Positions 63,934 to 64,000 of a DNA stretch of 64,000 bases are shown piece by piece. The first letter of the stretch is position 1, and every line of letters starts with the position of its first letter. Both the position numbers and the translations under genes were made by a program. The DNA is from JBKQVT01 sp963804825. Lineage in GTDB: Bacteria; Planctomycetota; Planctomycetia; Pirellulales; Thermoguttaceae. The notes below the pieces were generated by a model that worked only from the letters and a program-made list of their open reading frames with translations, was not told where the DNA came from and ran no database searches. The stretch is from contig CAWDRV010000005.1 of assembly GCA_963804825.1 (NCBI GenBank), positions 222,309-286,308 of the forward strand. The letters are read 5' to 3'.

Positions 63934-64000
63934 GGGGGACAGTCCCATTTTCGTCGAACGAAAATCGGGACAGTCCCCAGAACGAAAATTGGGACAGTCC
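63934..64000. repeat. GGGGACAGTCCCATTTTCG palindrome cluster at window end
   Basis: Three arms of the GGGGACAGTCCC / CGAAAATCGGGACAG type lie just upstream of coaC and run into the end of the window. Confidence 0.9.

Overview
The window looks like a GC-rich planctomycete chromosome, probably a metagenome-assembled genome near the Pirellulales. The evidence is a BBP7-type outer-membrane protein, a secreted protein with the planctomycete 'LEPLENRTLLS' N-terminal motif, membrane proteins with the 'RFSIRxLLxxTT' motif, many secreted hypothetical proteins, and a very high load of intergenic palindromes. About twenty genes carry apparent single-base frameshifts in G/C runs. I read these as sequencing or assembly errors and annotate across them.

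Layout. 0-3.5 kb: minus-strand hdrC-hdrB-(hdrA-nuoE fusion)-nuoF cluster for NADH-linked heterodisulfide-reductase-type electron transfer, interrupted by a 4 x 88 bp palindrome array. 4-12.7 kb: outer-membrane barrel plus secreted FmdE-like protein, a small lipoprotein, a secreted TPR-like protein, a GH31 glycosidase and a tandem-GGDEF protein. 12.7-26.6 kb: a selenocysteine island with selB and selA (overlapping, minus strand), three 2-hydroxyacyl-CoA-dehydratase-type subunits plus their ATP-dependent activator, selD with an unusual Cys-rich N-terminus, an AhpD-like protein, selC (tRNA-Sec, anticodon UCA), a NapH-like iron-sulfur membrane protein, and a secreted protein whose frame runs through an in-frame UGA. 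A SECIS-like hairpin sits at the right distance after that UGA, so I propose it as an undescribed selenoprotein. 26.6-30 kb: class II aldolase and UroD-like protein divergent from a DeoR regulator. 30-37.5 kb: M42 peptidase, homoserine dehydrogenase with an ApgM/ThrB-like partner, DUF3592 protein, methylguanine methyltransferase and a hypothetical protein. 37.5-45.6 kb: uppP, then pstS-pstC-pstA with two different PstB ATPases and a PhoR-like kinase. 46-64 kb: RluA-type pseudouridine synthase, MprF-C-like protein, BBP7 porin-like protein, DUF11 surface protein, 11-TPR protein, sialate O-acetylesterase, mannose-1-phosphate guanylyltransferase, EttA, a Gfo/Idh/MocA oxidoreductase, an intact IS5-type element, and split coaB and coaC.

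How the genes work together. The selABCD set decodes UGA, and the candidate substrate is encoded 1.7 kb downstream of selC. The dehydratase/activator operon and selD are adjacent and co-oriented, which suggests a low-potential reductase linked to selenium or thiol chemistry (inference). The two PstB ATPases have complementary defects, as expected for a heterodimeric transporter with one competent ATP site.

At least ten palindrome families occur between genes. Three copies lie in frame inside proteins and two more form protein ends, resembling the palindromic elements of Rickettsia.
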